Source: Vanilla planifolia (lineage: Eukaryota; Streptophyta; Magnoliopsida; Asparagales; Orchidaceae). From it: a DNA stretch of 64,000 bases. Under the pieces are notes generated by a model, which was not told where the DNA came from, ran no database searches, and saw nothing but the letters and a program-made list of their open reading frames with translations. The stretch is from NCBI GenBank assembly GCA_023846275.1, contig JAIUJO010000083.1, positions 1,327,774-1,391,773 on the forward strand. The letters run 5' to 3'. This document shows, one piece after another, positions 24,371-40,700 of the stretch. Made by a program: the position numbers and the translations under genes. Every line of letters starts with the position of its first letter. The stretch's first letter is position 1.

Positions 24371-24750
24371 TTTACTTAAATTAATTGTCTCAGAAAAAAT
24401 ATTATGTTCCAAATAATTAGTCCATCCTCCTTGACAAACTTGACAATAATTTTATTTTTTTAACATATAGTGTTGTCTTAATAACTTTTACCAAAAGTAT
24501 ATTATAATTGTAATAATTAACTAATAAAACAATACTAATTAAAATAACAATAAAATAATAATTAACTTATAAGGAATTGACACCAAATCCACCAAAAGCA
24601 CCTCAAACACTCGCTACAATTAACTGCTCAAGAACACTAGTCTGTAAACAAGTTGAAGAGTTCTAGTAAGTGTAAACATTATTTAATAGGTTGTTAGATG
24701 AGTTATTATTTTTATTTTAAGTATATCAAGTATTTAAAATCATAAAATCG
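24371..24750. other. Unassigned ~380-bp insertion interrupting the inverted array
   Basis: The monomer pattern breaks after GTAATTTTTACTTAAATTAA and resumes at about 24750 with CAATAATCAAATTAGATACGACTC at the expected landmark phase. The inserted stretch is unlike the monomer and contains a relatively GC-rich patch (about 24586-24650). I could not find terminal inverted repeats, a reading frame or a clear target duplication. It may be a small non-autonomous element. Confidence 0.5.
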
Positions 24751-27700
24751 TCAATAATCAAATTAGATACGACTCAAAATCTAGCCTAATGTGTTCCAAA
24801 ACCATATAAAGTAAAATATTTAAAAATCTATAAAATTAATATTTAAGATGATAAAGATTATCAAGAAGAGTCCAACAAACTATATTTATTCTCAATGAAC
24901 ATTGTTTGAAATTTTTTCAAATTACTATAATAAATAATCATAAATAATAATAAATTATTATTTAAATATTAATTGAATATATATTAAAGCTTAAATGGGA
25001 TAAATTGAATCAATATAATTTAACTAGATTAAAATTTTATAATAGTCACATAAAAAGAGATTTAAAGTTATATTGTAAAATATTGAAATAAAAAATTAAA
25101 AGAAATGAGATAAATTTTACAACAAAGTTACATTAAAAGATATTCAAGTGACATCCTTAATAATCAAATCAAGTGTGAATCAAATTGGCTCCTAGAGCAT
25201 TCCAAATCATTAGATTTTTTAAAATATAAAAATAAATAATTAGTTGGAGATAACTCATGGAGATGAGTCTAACAACATTTATTTTATCTTCATCTTCTCA
25301 TTTTGGATTACAAAAAATTATTATTGTATGTATTCATAAATAATAATAAATTTTTTTTTACATTAAGTAAATATTTAATAAAGCTTAAATTAGTTAAATT
25401 TACCAATTTAATATATAGAAAAATAAAAATGATATAAAAGTCAAATAAGAAGGATTTTGAGTTACATAGAAATAAAAAAAAATAAATGAAAAACATGAAG
25501 AAATATAAATTTTACAAGAAAGTTTCTATGCAAGCAAGATACTAAAGAAAATAATTCCATATCCTTGATTATGAAACTATGTAGCATTCAAAATACGTCA
25601 AAAAGTGGGTTAAAACCATGGAAAAAACAAAACTTATTTTTTAAATGGATAGAGCTGGTCTAGTTAAGCCTTACATCATTTGTTCCATCTAGATTAGTCC
25701 TCATTTCGAATTAATTTTAATTATGATTATAAAAAATATAATTAACATTAAAATTATTTTTTTATACTAAGAAATATATAGAAAATTTTAAATGAGATAA
25801 ATTAACATATGTAACACAACTAAATGAACTTCATGTAATGGTGACATTAGAGAATATGTAGAGTTTCAAAGTAAAATATCTAATTGAAAACAAAAAATTT
25901 GAAGGAGTTAAGTTGCATGGTAAAGTTGCATTCCAGGATACATAGTATAATAACATATTCAAAGAAAAAAATTTAAAAAAGTAAGCTAATTGTATTTCAA
26001 CATGTTGAGTAGATTTGGTGCAACAGCTTGAACCGTAAAATCTCATATCATACATAATAGTACTTAAAGAATTTTAACACCTTATAAATAAAATATTTAA
26101 AATAAAAAAGAAATATTTAGTTTCAGAGAGCTCATCAAGATGAGCCTAATGGTGTTTATTTCATCTTGATCAAACATCATTTAAAATTACTATGAATTAT
26201 CAAATTAAATAAGTAAAAATAATATAAAATCATTTTTTAAAATGAACTAAATATGCCTTAAATTTTAATGAGATAATTTAATGTACGAAATTTGAATAAC
26301 TATGATAAACTATTAGAGAAAACGACACTCCAAGATGCTAAGGTGATCGAGGAAAACATCCTCGCTCATCAAATAAGGTATAAATTTAAAAGTCTCATAA
26401 AGTTTGCTAAACCTATAAAAAAATTATTTAAAGTATGATAATGAATATTTTGGTAGATGTCTTATCGAGATGTGTTCAGCGACATTTCCTTCATCTTGGT
26501 TAGACCTCATTTTTTGAATTACTACAAATTCATAAATTTAAAAAGAAAAAATAATAAAAAAATAATTATTTTGATGTTAAATAAAATTGTATCAAACATA
26601 AAATTAGATAATTTAAAGAAATAAAACATAAAAAATTAGAGTAAGCTTTTAGACAAATAATAATAAATTTCGAAGTACTTAACAAAATAACCACATAAAA
26701 GAAAAAAATTTAAAATGAGATAAATTATATAGGAAAATTACACTACAAGATGCTAAAAAGATCAAAGATGCTATCCTCTACCATTAAATTAGATATTAAT
26801 AAAACAAAGCTCTAAAAAACTATACAAAAACATTGGAAAATGAATTTTTTGAAAATATTAAAAAAGTTTAATTGGATAGAGGTAGTTGTAAAAAGTTTGA
26901 CAACATTTCTTTCTTCTCCATTGAACCTTGTTTGGAGTTATTATGGATTAACAAATCAAATAAACATAAAGATTAATGAATTATTATTTTATTATTATGT
27001 AAATATATATTAGAAACCAAATATGATAAATTCATGAAAGGTAAAAAAAATTACCTGAAAAAATTACAATAGTCACACTATAGAAGATTTATAATTACAT
27101 AAAAACAAAACAAAATTATAACAAAAAATTTTCTAGAGATAATTGTACCAGATATTTACATTCCAAAATACAAAATTATTCAAGTGTAACATTCTTAATA
27201 AAAAATTAAAAATAAATAAAAGATCTCATAAAACATGCTTAAAACATATAAAATAAAATATTTAGGTATCTACAAAATTAATATTTAATTAGACAAAGCC
27301 CATTAATCGAAGTCATACAACATTAATTTCACCTCAATTAAGCCTCATTTTAAATTACAATGTATTATGAAATAAGCACAAATAATAATTTTTTATATTA
27401 AGTTAATTTTTTTTAATGCTAAAATGAGATAAATTGAAGCAACGTATTATAATCAAATCATGGCTATGTATACATTACATGATATGAGATGTAGAGTACA
27501 CAATAATGTAACCAATGGAAGGAAAAAAAAATTTTAACTAAATGAGATAAATTATGTGGAAAACTAGCATTGTAAGATGCTCATAATATCACACGTAACA
27601 TTCTCATTCGTCAAATTGCACACGGCTAAAAATTTCTCGTATATAATATCAAAACACTAGAAATATAGAAATAAATTATTAATTGGCGAAAAGATGGTCA

Positions 27701-30700
27701 TAATGAGTCCAATGACATTTATTTCATACTAATTAGACCACATTTAAATTTTCTACAAAATTAAAGTAAATTAACATTTAAATTTTTTGTATATATATGA
27801 AAGTTGAAATGAGATAAATTGAAGCAAAATAATCTAACCAAATTAAGGTGCTATAAATGTACCACTAATAGAGATTTATTGTAATTTAACCAACTAAATT
27901 AAAATGTTTGAAGAAATTAGATAAATTGTGTAGGAAAGTTATATTTTAAGATGCTAAGGGGATTGACTATAATATTTCTAATCATCAAATATGGCATGAA
28001 TTAAATAAAATAATTAAAAATATGAAAATAAATATTTAACTTGATAGAAATGTTTAAGATGAATCTACTAGTGTTTATTTCACTTACAATGGTCCCTATA
28101 TGAAATTACTATAAATAACCATAATAAATATCACAAATAATTTTAAACTATTATTTTAATATTTTAAATATATATTATAAAAAATAATATAAATTATGAA
28201 AATATAATATAAGAAAATCAAAGTGATGCAAAGATCACTTACAAGGGGAATTTAATTTTGACTGTAATACAATAAAATGAAAGAAAATAAATTGAATAAA
28301 TGAGATAACATGTATGACAAATTAGTATTCCAAGAAACAAAGGAAATCTTGTGTAATATCTTTGATGATCAAGTCACTTATGAGTCAAAGTTTCTTGTAA
28401 AGAATGCCAAAATAATTGTAAATAATTATCCAAAAATATGAAAATTTGTTTAATTGGATAGAGCTTAATGGCATGCATGTAATGAAATCTTGAATTATTA
28501 TTAATTACCAACATATGTAAGAATAAATAATAATAAATCACTATTTAAATATTTAGTAAATACCTAAGAGAAAAAGTATGACAATGTAAGCCAACGTATA
28601 CAAAATTCAATACAAAACATTTAATTAAATTAGATAAAATGTAAGAGAAAGTTACATTTCAGAATATTAAGGAGATGAAGTGCAACAACCATAATAAAAA
28701 AATAAGATATTAATCAAAATATATCATTAAATAATCTAACACCAAAGAAAATAAAATATATTCAATTATTAAAAGAATATTTAATCAAACGGAGCTAATT
28801 TAGATGAGTCATACTACATTTATTTCATATTGATTAGATCACAATTGGAAATACAAAGAATTAAATAAAAAAATAAGCATAAAAAAATTATCATTTTAGT
28901 ATTAAGTAAATGCACATTAATCATGAAATGTGATAAAATTAAGATAACATAATATAACAAAAAATATTGATGTAAATTCATAATGGAGGAGATTTAGAAA
29001 TATTTTTTAAAACAAGAAAAAATGTTAGAAAATAAAAAATTTAAAAATTAAAGAAATAATATTTAATTAGTTAGAAGTTGCTAGGAAGATAGTAACAGTA
29101 TTCATTTCCTCGCGATCACACATCATTTGGAATTAGTTTGAATTACAAACATAAACAAACATAAATAAATTAATAATTGGTTAGTTTCTTAATATTAAGT
29201 CAACATTATTAAGTTAGAATAAGACAAATTGAACTAGTATAATATAGCATAATCAATGTGGTGTAGACATCATTTGAGTTGAGTATAAGAATTTCATTGT
29301 AATAAAACAACATAAAATCAAAAGTTTTGAAGAGATGAGAAAAATTGCTTGGAAAAATTAAACTACAAGATGCTAAGCAGATCGAGTGTAACGTCCTTGA
29401 TTGGCAAATCTATTACAAATAACAATAACTCATAAAGTGTGTTGAAACCATATTAGAAAACTATTTAAAATTACAAAAAAAGTTAATTGGTTGATCTCAA
29501 TGTGACAAGTTTAACAACATTTTCTTTCATCTTCATCAGATATTGTTTTGAATTATTGCTAATTAAAATGACTAAATTTATAAGTGAAATGAAATACATA
29601 TAAGCAATGAAGTATGCCCGAATGAAAATGACTAAAATTTTGATTAAATGAGGTAAATTATAAGAGGAACTTGTATTCAAAGAAAATAACGAGAACGAGC
29701 CTAACATCCTTAATCATCAAATTTGCTACAAAATTAAAAATAGTTAAAAAAAACTTGTTAAGTCCCCAAGAAAATAAAATAATTAAAAATATAAAGATAA
29801 ATATTTAATTTGATAATGTTTTTCCTAATGAATTGAATGATATTTTTTTTGGATCTTACCATGTTCAGAATTTCTACAAATTACACAAATAAATAAGCAT
29901 TAATAATTATAATAATAAAAATAAATCATTTTAATACTATGTAATCATATAGTAAAATGCAAATGAGATAAATGAAATCTATGTAAAAAATCAAAATTAT
30001 ACAGAGGTAGAAGTCACATGAAAAGTGAATCAGTGTTTCAAAGTAAAATAACTAAATAAAAAGAAAAACTTAGAGGTAATAAGATAAATTTACAAGAAAT
30101 TTGCATTCTAGGATATTCAAGAGATTGAGTGTAACATTCTTGATTATTATATTAGGTAGATATCAAAATATCTAATAAGATGTGTAACGAATACTAGAAA
30201 ATTAAATATTTTAAAAAATGAATATTTAATTATATAAAACACATTATGAATTGGGTTAGATTTATTTTGAATTACTAAAGAAAAAAATTAAATAAGCAAA
30301 AAATTTTATTTCAATATTAAATGGCATTTACTAAAATTGATTGTGAAAAACTCAAATAATATAATATAACAAAAAAAAGTAAGATATATTTTGTTTGAAA
30401 ATTGCATTCCAAGAGAATGAGAATATCGAGTATAATATTGTTGTTATCAAATAAAGTAAGAATCGAAAGGTCTAATAAAGTGTGCCTAAAATTTAGAAAG
30501 TAAAATATTTAAAACATATAGAAAACGAGTATATTAAATGGGATAGTGCTTTTTAATACTAGTCGAATGACATTTCTTTTATCTTAATTATACCTCATTT
30601 GTAATTAATCCTAATTACCAAAGAAAATAGACATAGATTTAACATGTGATTTTTATAATATTAAATAAATATATATTAACCCTAAAATTAGAAAAATTGA

Positions 30701-33700
30701 TGCAATGTAACATAACTAAGTCAATTTGTTGCAAAGATCACACGAGGGGAGATTTAGTAATACATAGTAATATTCAAAAATAATACAAAAAATTGTAATT
30801 GATAAATTGTACGAGAAAATGGTATTCCAATATACAAAGAATATTCATTAAAACTGAGATGAGTTGAAATAACTCATAAAGCATTCAAAAACATATGAAA
30901 ATAATATATCATAAAAATATACAAATGAATTTTTAATTACACGTAGCTCATCTAGGGAATTCTAGAAATGTTTGATTTGTCTTGATCGAACCTCATTTGG
31001 GGTCATAACAAATTACTAAAGTAGACAAAAAATAATAATAAAATATTATTATTTTATTATCAAACAAAAATATATTAAAACTAACATAACATAAATTGAG
31101 GTGGTGGAATATAATTAAATCAAAGCCGTCAATAGCCCAGATCAAAATCTAGAGAGGGTAATGTAAAAGTCACATAAGAGTAGAATAAGATTTTTATAAT
31201 AATATAATAAAATCATTTAATAATATTAAAAAACATGATTAATTACAATAAAAAGTTATATTCCAAGATAGGGAAGACATTAAGTATAATATTCTTGATT
31301 ATTAAATCAAGTAGGAATGAAATTATCTCATGAATAAAGAAAAAAGCTTATTCATTAAAAATTTTAAAAATGTTAAAAATAATACTTAATTGAATATGGC
31401 TTGTGGATGCAAGTCCAATAATGTTTGTTTTTTCATGATAAGACATCATTTGGAATTACTATGAATTACAAAACTAAATAAAGCTTAATAATGGTAAATT
31501 ATAATTTTATTACTTGGTAAATATACACCAAAGTTAACATAGACTAAATTAAAGTAACATTATATAAAAAAATGAAAGGAAATAATTTCAACAAATAAGA
31601 CAAAACTTATCAAAAAGTTACACCCTAATTTACTTAGGAGATCAAGTGTAACACCCTTGATATGAAAATCATATACAAATAAAAAAGTCTCATCAAGAAA
31701 AGAAAAACTTAAGTAAATTAAATATTTAAAAATATAATGATAAGTACTTAATTAAATAGACCTAATCGAGAGAAGTCTAATGAATTTTTTTTCATCTCAA
31801 ACATACATCTTTGAAACAACAAAGAATTTTTTTAGTAAGAATTAATAATAAAAAATTATTATGTTCATTGTAAGAAAATATTTTTTAAAGATTGAATGAG
31901 GCAAGTTGAAGCAATGTATTTCTACAAAATAAAGTAATGTGAAACATAGAAAGGAGATTTAGAGTCACATAAAAATATAAATGACCCCAAAAAAACTTTA
32001 AAATATGAGATAAATAATATTCAAAAGTTGCATCCCAATATACAAAGAAGATCAAGTGTAACATCCTTGATCATTAAATAATATATGAATAAAAATGTTT
32101 CATAAAATATGCATAATCCTTAGGATATAAAATATTTTAAAGCATAAATATGAATATTTAAATTTAAAAGATCTCTAGTTAAGTTTAACAAAAATTATTT
32201 TGTCTTCATTGAACCTTCTTTGAAATACTTTGAATTATTGTAGAAAATAGATATTAATAAAAATGTAATATTTTAATATTAGGTAAATATATATTAAAGA
32301 CTAAATGAGATAAATAATGTAATGTAAGATAATAAATAAAAATGATATAAAATTCATGCTAGTGGAGATCCAGAGCTACATAGTTACACAATAGATTAAA
32401 AAATAAAAAATTTGAAGAATTGAGTAAAGTGTAAAAGAAACTTGCATTCCATGATATAAAAGGAGATCAAACATCGCATATGTTATCATAAAATGAAAAA
32501 AAAATTTGCAATATCTTTTATGGAGTGCTAGGATACTAGAAACTTGGTAAAGAAAAATATAAAAATTAATATTTAGTTTGATTAAACTCATTTAGTTTTG
32601 CATTGATTATACCTCGTATACAATTACTTTGAATTAACAAAAAAATAAGCATAATTTATAATAAAATATTATTTTTAATATTATGTAAATATGAATTAAA
32701 GCTAAATAAGATAAATTAAAGAAATACAATACAACCAAATCAATGCAATGTAAAGGTGACATAAGAGAAAAACTTAGAGTTTGATATTAATATGACTAAA
32801 TCAAAGGAAAACATTTGAAGAAATGAGAAACATTATGAACGAAAGCTGCACTACACATTCCTTTAAATTTTTATGTAACATCAATTGTCGTTAAATATAA
32901 TATTAATAACGAAAAATCTAATAAAAGGTGTCTAAATCTAAAAAACTAACTTTTTAACAATATAAAAAATATTTAATTAGATAAAGGTCATCGATACAAG
33001 TCCATCGACATTAGTTTCTTCTTCATTGGACCTTATATGGAAATTGGTAAATTACAAAAGTAAATTATCATAAATAATAATAAATTATTTTTTTAATATT
33101 AAGTAAATATATATTTAAGACAAAGTAGGATAAATTGATGAAATGTAATAAAAATAATTAAAAGTAATAGAAAAGTCACATGATAAAAGATTTAGAGTTA
33201 CATTAAAATATAGCCAAATAAAAGACATATTTCAATAAATGAGGTTAATTATATTGGAAAGTTGTACTACAACATACAAAAGAGTTCAAGTGTTACATTC
33301 TTAGATGTCATATGAAAAATGATAAAAATAACTCCTTAAAATGGTAAACATTAGAAAATAAATATTTAAATATTTAATTAGATGAAGCCCATCAATCTAT
33401 GTCGAAATGACCCTAGTTTCATCTTGATTGGACCATGTTTTAATTAGCCAAATTACAAAATAAGGAAAAATGATAGTTAATTGTTTTTTTAATATTAAGT
33501 AAACATATATTAATGCTAACATAAGTTAAATTAAAGAAATACATTGTAATCAAATGATGGTGACTTAAACATCACATGAGATGAGATGTATAGTTACAAA
33601 TAATTGTAACCAAATCCATGCAAACTTTTGAGAAATTGAGATAAATTCTATGGGAAGGTTGCATTCCAAGACACTAAGGAGATCGAATGTAGCATTCTTA

Positions 33701-36700
33701 TTCACCAGATTTGGTACAAAACAATATCTCAAGAAACATTCCAAAACACTAAAAAAAATAAATGAAATTTTAATCGGATAAAACTTGTTAAAATGAGTGA
33801 AATAAAAATTTAATTGGAAAGATGTGGTCAAGATGGGAATTGTTGTGAATTAGCAAATTATATAATAAAAAATAATAACAAATTATTATTTCATAATTAT
33901 ATAAATACATATTAAATATAAAAAAAGATAGATTAAAGAAATAAAATTCAATTAAGTCAATGCTATTAAAATGTCATTCGAGAGGAGATTTAGAGTTAGA
34001 AAGTAATATAAAAATTTAAAATGAAAAACCTAAAAAATGAGATCAATTGAATATGAAACTTCAATTCAAAATATACTAATAAGATTGAATGAAAAATTCT
34101 AAATAATCAAATCTAGTATAAATTAAAATATCTCATAAATTATGTCATAATCTAAGAAAATAAAATATTAAAAATATAAAAAAGTGAATATTTAATTATA
34201 TATAATAGGTGAAATAATGCCAAAAGAATAAAAAAATTGTTTTTAAAATTTAGAAATGAATACTTCGTTAAGTAGAGCTTATCAAGATTATTACATATTT
34301 GAATCTCATTTATAATAATCACTAATTTTCATAATAAATGAGAGAAAAAAAACACAAATTTTTATTTTAATATCCAATTGATATAGATTAAAAATTAAAA
34401 GTGATAAGTTTAAGAAATGTAAAATATTTAAATCGACATAATATAAATGTCACATGACACAAAACCTAGAGTTATGTAGTAAAATGATTGAATCAAAGCG
34501 AATACCATGAATAAATGCGATAACCTATCTAGGAAAGTTGCATTACAAGATGCTAAGAGGATCAAGTGTAACATCTTCATTGGTAAAACTAAGTTGGAAA
34601 GAGACTATTTTGTAAATCAATTAAAAAAACTAAAGAAAAAATATTTAAAAAATGTGAAACAAATATTTAATTAGTTTGAGCTTGTCAGGATGTGAATAAT
34701 GACATTTGCTTTGAGTAGAATAGAATTTAATAAGAATTTTTGAGAAATTGCCAAAGTAAATAAACATAAATAATAATAAAATAATATTTCAATGTTTAAA
34801 AAATATATATTAAAACTTAAATGAGATAAATTTAATCAATATAATATAAAAAAATTAAAGTTATGTAAAGGTCACATGAGAAGATATTTAGAGTTGCGTA
34901 GTCATAAAACATGGTCAAAGTAAAAATTTGTAGTTATGAGAAATTGTATGAGAATGCTATAACACAAGATACTAAATAGAATTAGTATAACATTCTTCCT
35001 CATTAAATAAAGTACAAATAGAAATATTTCATAAAATATTCTAAAATTAAAAAAAATTAAATATTTTAAAAATATAAAAAAATGAATATCTTGTTGGATA
35101 GAGCCAGTTAGAACATGTCCGATGACAGTTTAGTCTTGATCAACCATATTAAGAATTAATAAAAATTATCAAAGTAAAAAATATTATACTATTTTTTGGA
35201 GATTAAGAAAAAATATTTTAAAGCTAAAAACTGATAAATTAAAGCAATGTAGTATAACCCAATTAAAGCAATTTAAAGGTCACATGATATGAGATTTTAT
35301 GTTAAATAGAAATTTGATCAAATCAATTGAAAACATTTGAGTAAATGAGATAAAATATATATGAAAGTTGGATTCAAAGTTAAAAAGGAGATCGAGTATA
35401 ATATTCTTGATCATCAAATTCAAGTATGAATCAAAATATCACTCAAAGCTCAATAAAACCTATATAAACTAAAATTTTTAAAAATATAAATAAAAATATT
35501 TGAATGGATAGAGCTCGTTGAGATGTGCTAAATAATGTGCTAAATAGTGTATGTATCTTTTAGATCAATCCTATTTTGGAATTACAAGAAATTATCAACA
35601 TAAATAAACATGAATAATAATAAACTATTATTTTCAAATTAATTAAACATGTATATTAAATCTTAAATAAAATAAATATAAGCATTAAAGTATTTCCAAA
35701 CCAAAGCAAACAAATTTGAGAAAATATGATCAATAAAATGAGACAATTGGATTCCCAGATACTAAGCAGATCGATTGTAACATGTACAATCATCAAATAC
35801 ATTTTGAATTGAAATATCTTGTGAGGCATGCTAAAACACTTGAAAATAAATGATTTAAGACTATTAAAATAAATATTTAAATAGATAGAACTTGTAGAGA
35901 CAAGTCAAATATTATTTTTTTTGTCTTGATTGGATTTTATTTGGAATTATTAGAATTTTTCATAATAAATAAGCTAAAAAATAAATAAAATATAAATTTA
36001 ATATTAAAGAAAAATATATTAAAAATTGAAATAAGATAAATAGAATAAATGAGATAAAGTATACAAGGAGGATTCATTACAAGTTACTAAGGTAATTGAG
36101 TGTAACAACCTTAATTGTTAATTAAGGTGTGAGTACAAATGTGTCCAAAGGCATGCAAAGACCATAGAAAGGAAATTATCTAAAAATATAAAAATAAATA
36201 TTTAATAGAATATTGCTCGTTGAGGTAAGTCTAATTATGTTTGTTTTATTCAACCAGATCTTGTTTGGAGCTACTATGAATTACCAAATTAAAAAAGAAT
36301 AAATAATAGAAAATATTATTTTAACTTTTAAGTAAAGACAAGTCAAAGTTGAAATAAGATATATATTAATAGTATAATATTAAAAAATCTAATTAATGTG
36401 AAAGACACATTTAAGGAGATTTATATTTTTGTAGAGATAAGATAATTTATAGGAAAAAGTTGTGTTCTAAACTAGTATGATGAATAGTAACATCATTGAT
36501 CATAACAATCTATAAATTAAAATATCTCATAAAACCTACCTAAACATTATAAATTAAATAATTTCAAGATATAAAAATGAATACACAAATGGGTAGAGCT
36601 CTTTCACTCAAGTTTAACAAAATTTGTTTTCATCACCATCAGAGTCATTTGCAATTAGTATGAAATACAAAAGAAAATAAGGATAAATATTAATAAAGTG

Positions 36701-37704
36701 TCATTTTTTATTAAATAAATATAAGCATATCAAAATGATGTAAAGATCAAACAAGGAGAGATTTAGAGTTGCATAGCAATATAAATAATTCAAAATGTAA
36801 CATTTGAAGAAATGTGATATAATCAAAAGGAATGTTGCATTATAAGATATTAAGTAGATTGAGTGTATCATCCATGATCATTAAATCAATTAAAATTGAA
36901 ATGGCTTACAAGGGCTACAAAAGCCCTACAGAATAAAATGTTTAAATATAAAAAAAATGAATATTTAATTTGATGGAGCTTTTTGACTCAAGGCTAGTGA
37001 TACTTGATATATCTCAATCATCCTCATTTGAAGTTATTACGAATCATCAAAATAAGCATGAAAATAATAAACAAATATTTTAATAAAATTTTTATTAAAT
37101 AAATATTGTAACTAAAACAAGATAAATTAAAGTAATTTAATATAACAAAGTCATCTTAAAGCTCACATGAGAGGAGATCTAAAGTAAAATAACATAGTGA
37201 CAAAATCAAAGACAAAAAGCCATATAAATTAGAAAAATTTTGTGTAAGCTTATAATAAAATATTAAGTTTATCAAGTAGAAAAGTTTCAACTATAGAAAT
37301 AGGTATGAAATATAAAATCTTGTAACACATGCAAAAATTCTAAAATTAAAAAAATTTAAATTTTAAAAATTAATATTTAAATATATAGAACTCATAACGG
37401 TTGTCTAATGTGTTTATTTTGTTTCAAATAGGTTTTATTTAAAATTATAGTGAATTATGAAAGCAATTGATCATAAAAAATTATAAATTAGTTTTTAATA
37501 TTAAGCAAAAAATTTAAATAAATAAAATAAATTATTTTGGTATGGTGTGTTTGAATATACTAGAGAACTGAAGGGTAACATCCTTGATTGTTAGATAAGG
37601 CATGAATTGAAATATGCTTGAAATCATGCCAAACCTAAAGAAAATCATCTAAAAATATAGTAAAAAATATCTAATCGAATGAGGTCAAATGAGTTACCAA
37701 AGTA

Positions 37705-37762
<58 letters not shown>

Positions 37763-40700
37763 TATTATGTTAGTATCTTGTAAACATTTATTAATGTTGA
37801 AATTTAGATAAATTGAAGCATTGTATTATAACAAAATCAAAGCAAGGTTTTGTTCACATAATAAGAAATTTAGAGTTGTGTAGTGAGATAAACAAATGAA
37901 AATGCAAAGTTTGAAATAATGAGAAAAATTGTACACAAAAGTTGCATTCCAATGTTCAAAGGAGATTGAGTGTGACATTCATGATTATCAATTAAGGTAA
38001 AAATGAAGATGTTTGATAATGCACCTCAAAATATAAGAAAATAATATATATATAAATTTTAAAAGAAATAATTAGTTGGATGGAGCTCATTAAGGAGAGC
38101 CCAATGACATTTGTCACATCATGAGGACACCTCATTTAGATTCATTATGAATTACTAAAGTAAATAACCCATAATAATAGCACATTATTTTATTTAATAT
38201 TTTAAAAGTATCTATTAAAGTTGAAATAAGATAAATTAAATAAATGTAATAAAACAAAATAAAATGATGCAAAGTCACAAAAGAAAAGATTTTTGTGTTA
38301 CATAATAAATAATAAAAGAATTGCAAAACATTTGATGAAATGAGATAAATGTTATGGGAAAATTGTATTCCAAGGTACTAAGGAGATTCTGTGCAGCAAT
38401 ATTGATCATTAAATTAAGTACGAATCAAAATCCTAAAACTTGTTGTAATCATAACAATAATATATTTAAAAATATAAAAAATAAATATTTAATGAATGAA
38501 GCACATTAAAGAGAGTCCATAAATAGTTGTTTCATCTTTGGTATACCTCATTATAGATTATTAAAAATTTCCAAAGTAAATAAACATAAGTAATAATAAA
38601 TTTTCTTTTTTAATATTAAGTAAATATTTTTTTGATGTTTAAGTGTGTTAATTGAAGTAATGTAATATGAAAAAATCATAGTGATGTAAAAGCTACAAGA
38701 GTTGAGATTTAGAGTTTATTCAATCAAGGCCAATAATTTAAGAAAATGAGATAATTTATATAAAAAAGGTGCATTATGAGATGGTAAGGTGATTAAGTCT
38801 AGCTTCATTGATCATCAACTTAAGCACAAATTAAAATATCTCATAAAGCATACCAAAACTATAAAAAAATAAAAATATTTTTAATTATAAAAATTAATAT
38901 TTAATTTGATATGGCCTATTGAGATGAGTTTATTGATATTTGCTTTGTCATGATCAGACTAGGTTTAGAATTACTACAAAATAACAAATTAAATAACCAA
39001 AAAGAATAATAAATTATTATTTTAATACTAAGTGAATATATGTTAAGAATAAAATTAGATAAAATGGATAATGTAATGTTACAAATGTGAAGTGATGTAA
39101 TGGTCACATTAGAAAATGTTTTGAGTTACCTAGAAACATAACCAAATCCAAGAAAAGCTTTGAAGAAGTGAGAAATTTACAAGAAATTTACATTCCAAAA
39201 TATTATGAAGTTCGAGAAAAAAATCGTCGCTTATCAATGAGGTACGACTCTAATGTTTCATAAAGTGTGCCAAAATCTCAGAAAAGAAAATACTTAAAAA
39301 TATAAAATTGAATATTTTACTTGATAGAACTCATCGAAGATCAGTCCAACTTTTGTTTCATCTTGATTAGACCTTATGCATATTTATTGTAAATTACAAA
39401 AATAAATGAGCATAAATGCTAAAAATATACTTTTAATCTTAAATAAGTATATAATAAAGCTTAAATTTGATAAATTGAAAAAATGTAACCAAATTAAATC
39501 AAAACGATGTTAAGGTTTGTCGAAAGAATATATAAAGTTACATAATAACATTTCAAAATCAAGGAAAACAATTTGTAGAAAACAGATAAATTATATAATA
39601 ATATTACATTCCAATACACTAAGATAGATAAGTGTAACATTCTCAATAGTAAAATTAGACACAAATTTAAAAAGTCTTCTAAAGCATACCAAACCTTTGA
39701 AGGAAAATTTTTAAAATTATTTAAATGATTGTTTTGTTGAATAAAGCTAATCAAGATGAGTCCAATGAAGTTTTTTGTCTTAAACTGACCATATTAAGAA
39801 TTACAATCAATTGCCAAAATAAATATGCAAAAATAATAATAAACTTAATTTTATTTTAAGTAAATATATATTAAAAGTGAATGAAATCAATTGAAGCAAT
39901 GTAATATAACTAAATTAAAGTAATAAAAGATCATACAAGAGAAGATTTATAAATAAATAATAATATAATCAAATGAAAAAAATTGATGAAATAACATAAG
40001 TTATCTAAGAAAGTTGCTTTACAAGATACCAAGGAGTTTGAATGAATTATTGTCAAAACATTAGAAATTAAAATTTTCAAAAAATATTTAAATGAATATT
40101 TAATTTGATAGATCATATGTAGAATATTCTAGTGCTAATTGTTTGTTATCAATAGGACCTAATTTAAAATTAATACAAATTACCAAATTAAATAAGAAAA
40201 AAATAATAATAAAATATTTTTTAACATTAATTAAATATATATCAAAACTACAATATGATAAATTGAATCAACGCAATAAATTGAATTCAAGGTGATATAA
40301 AGGTCACATGTTAAAAGATTTATGTTACAAGGAAATATAATGGAATGAAAGAAAAAATGTTTGATAAATGAGATAAATTACATGGGAGTGTTGCATTGTG
40401 AGATAGTTATGATTTCAAGTGTAACATCCTGAGTAATCAAGTCAAGTAGTAATCAAATTACGTCATATAATGTGACAAAACAATCAAAAATAAAACATTT
40501 ATAAATAAGGAAATAATTATTTTATTAGATAGGGCTTAATGACACAAGACCAATTAGAAAATGAATAAGCATAAATATTAATAATTTTTTTATGATATGT
40601 AAATAAATATTATAGAAAAATTATGTTTAATTAAAATAATATAATATAACAAAACCATGGTAATCTAAAGGACACAAGAGATAAGAAGTAGAGTTACATT

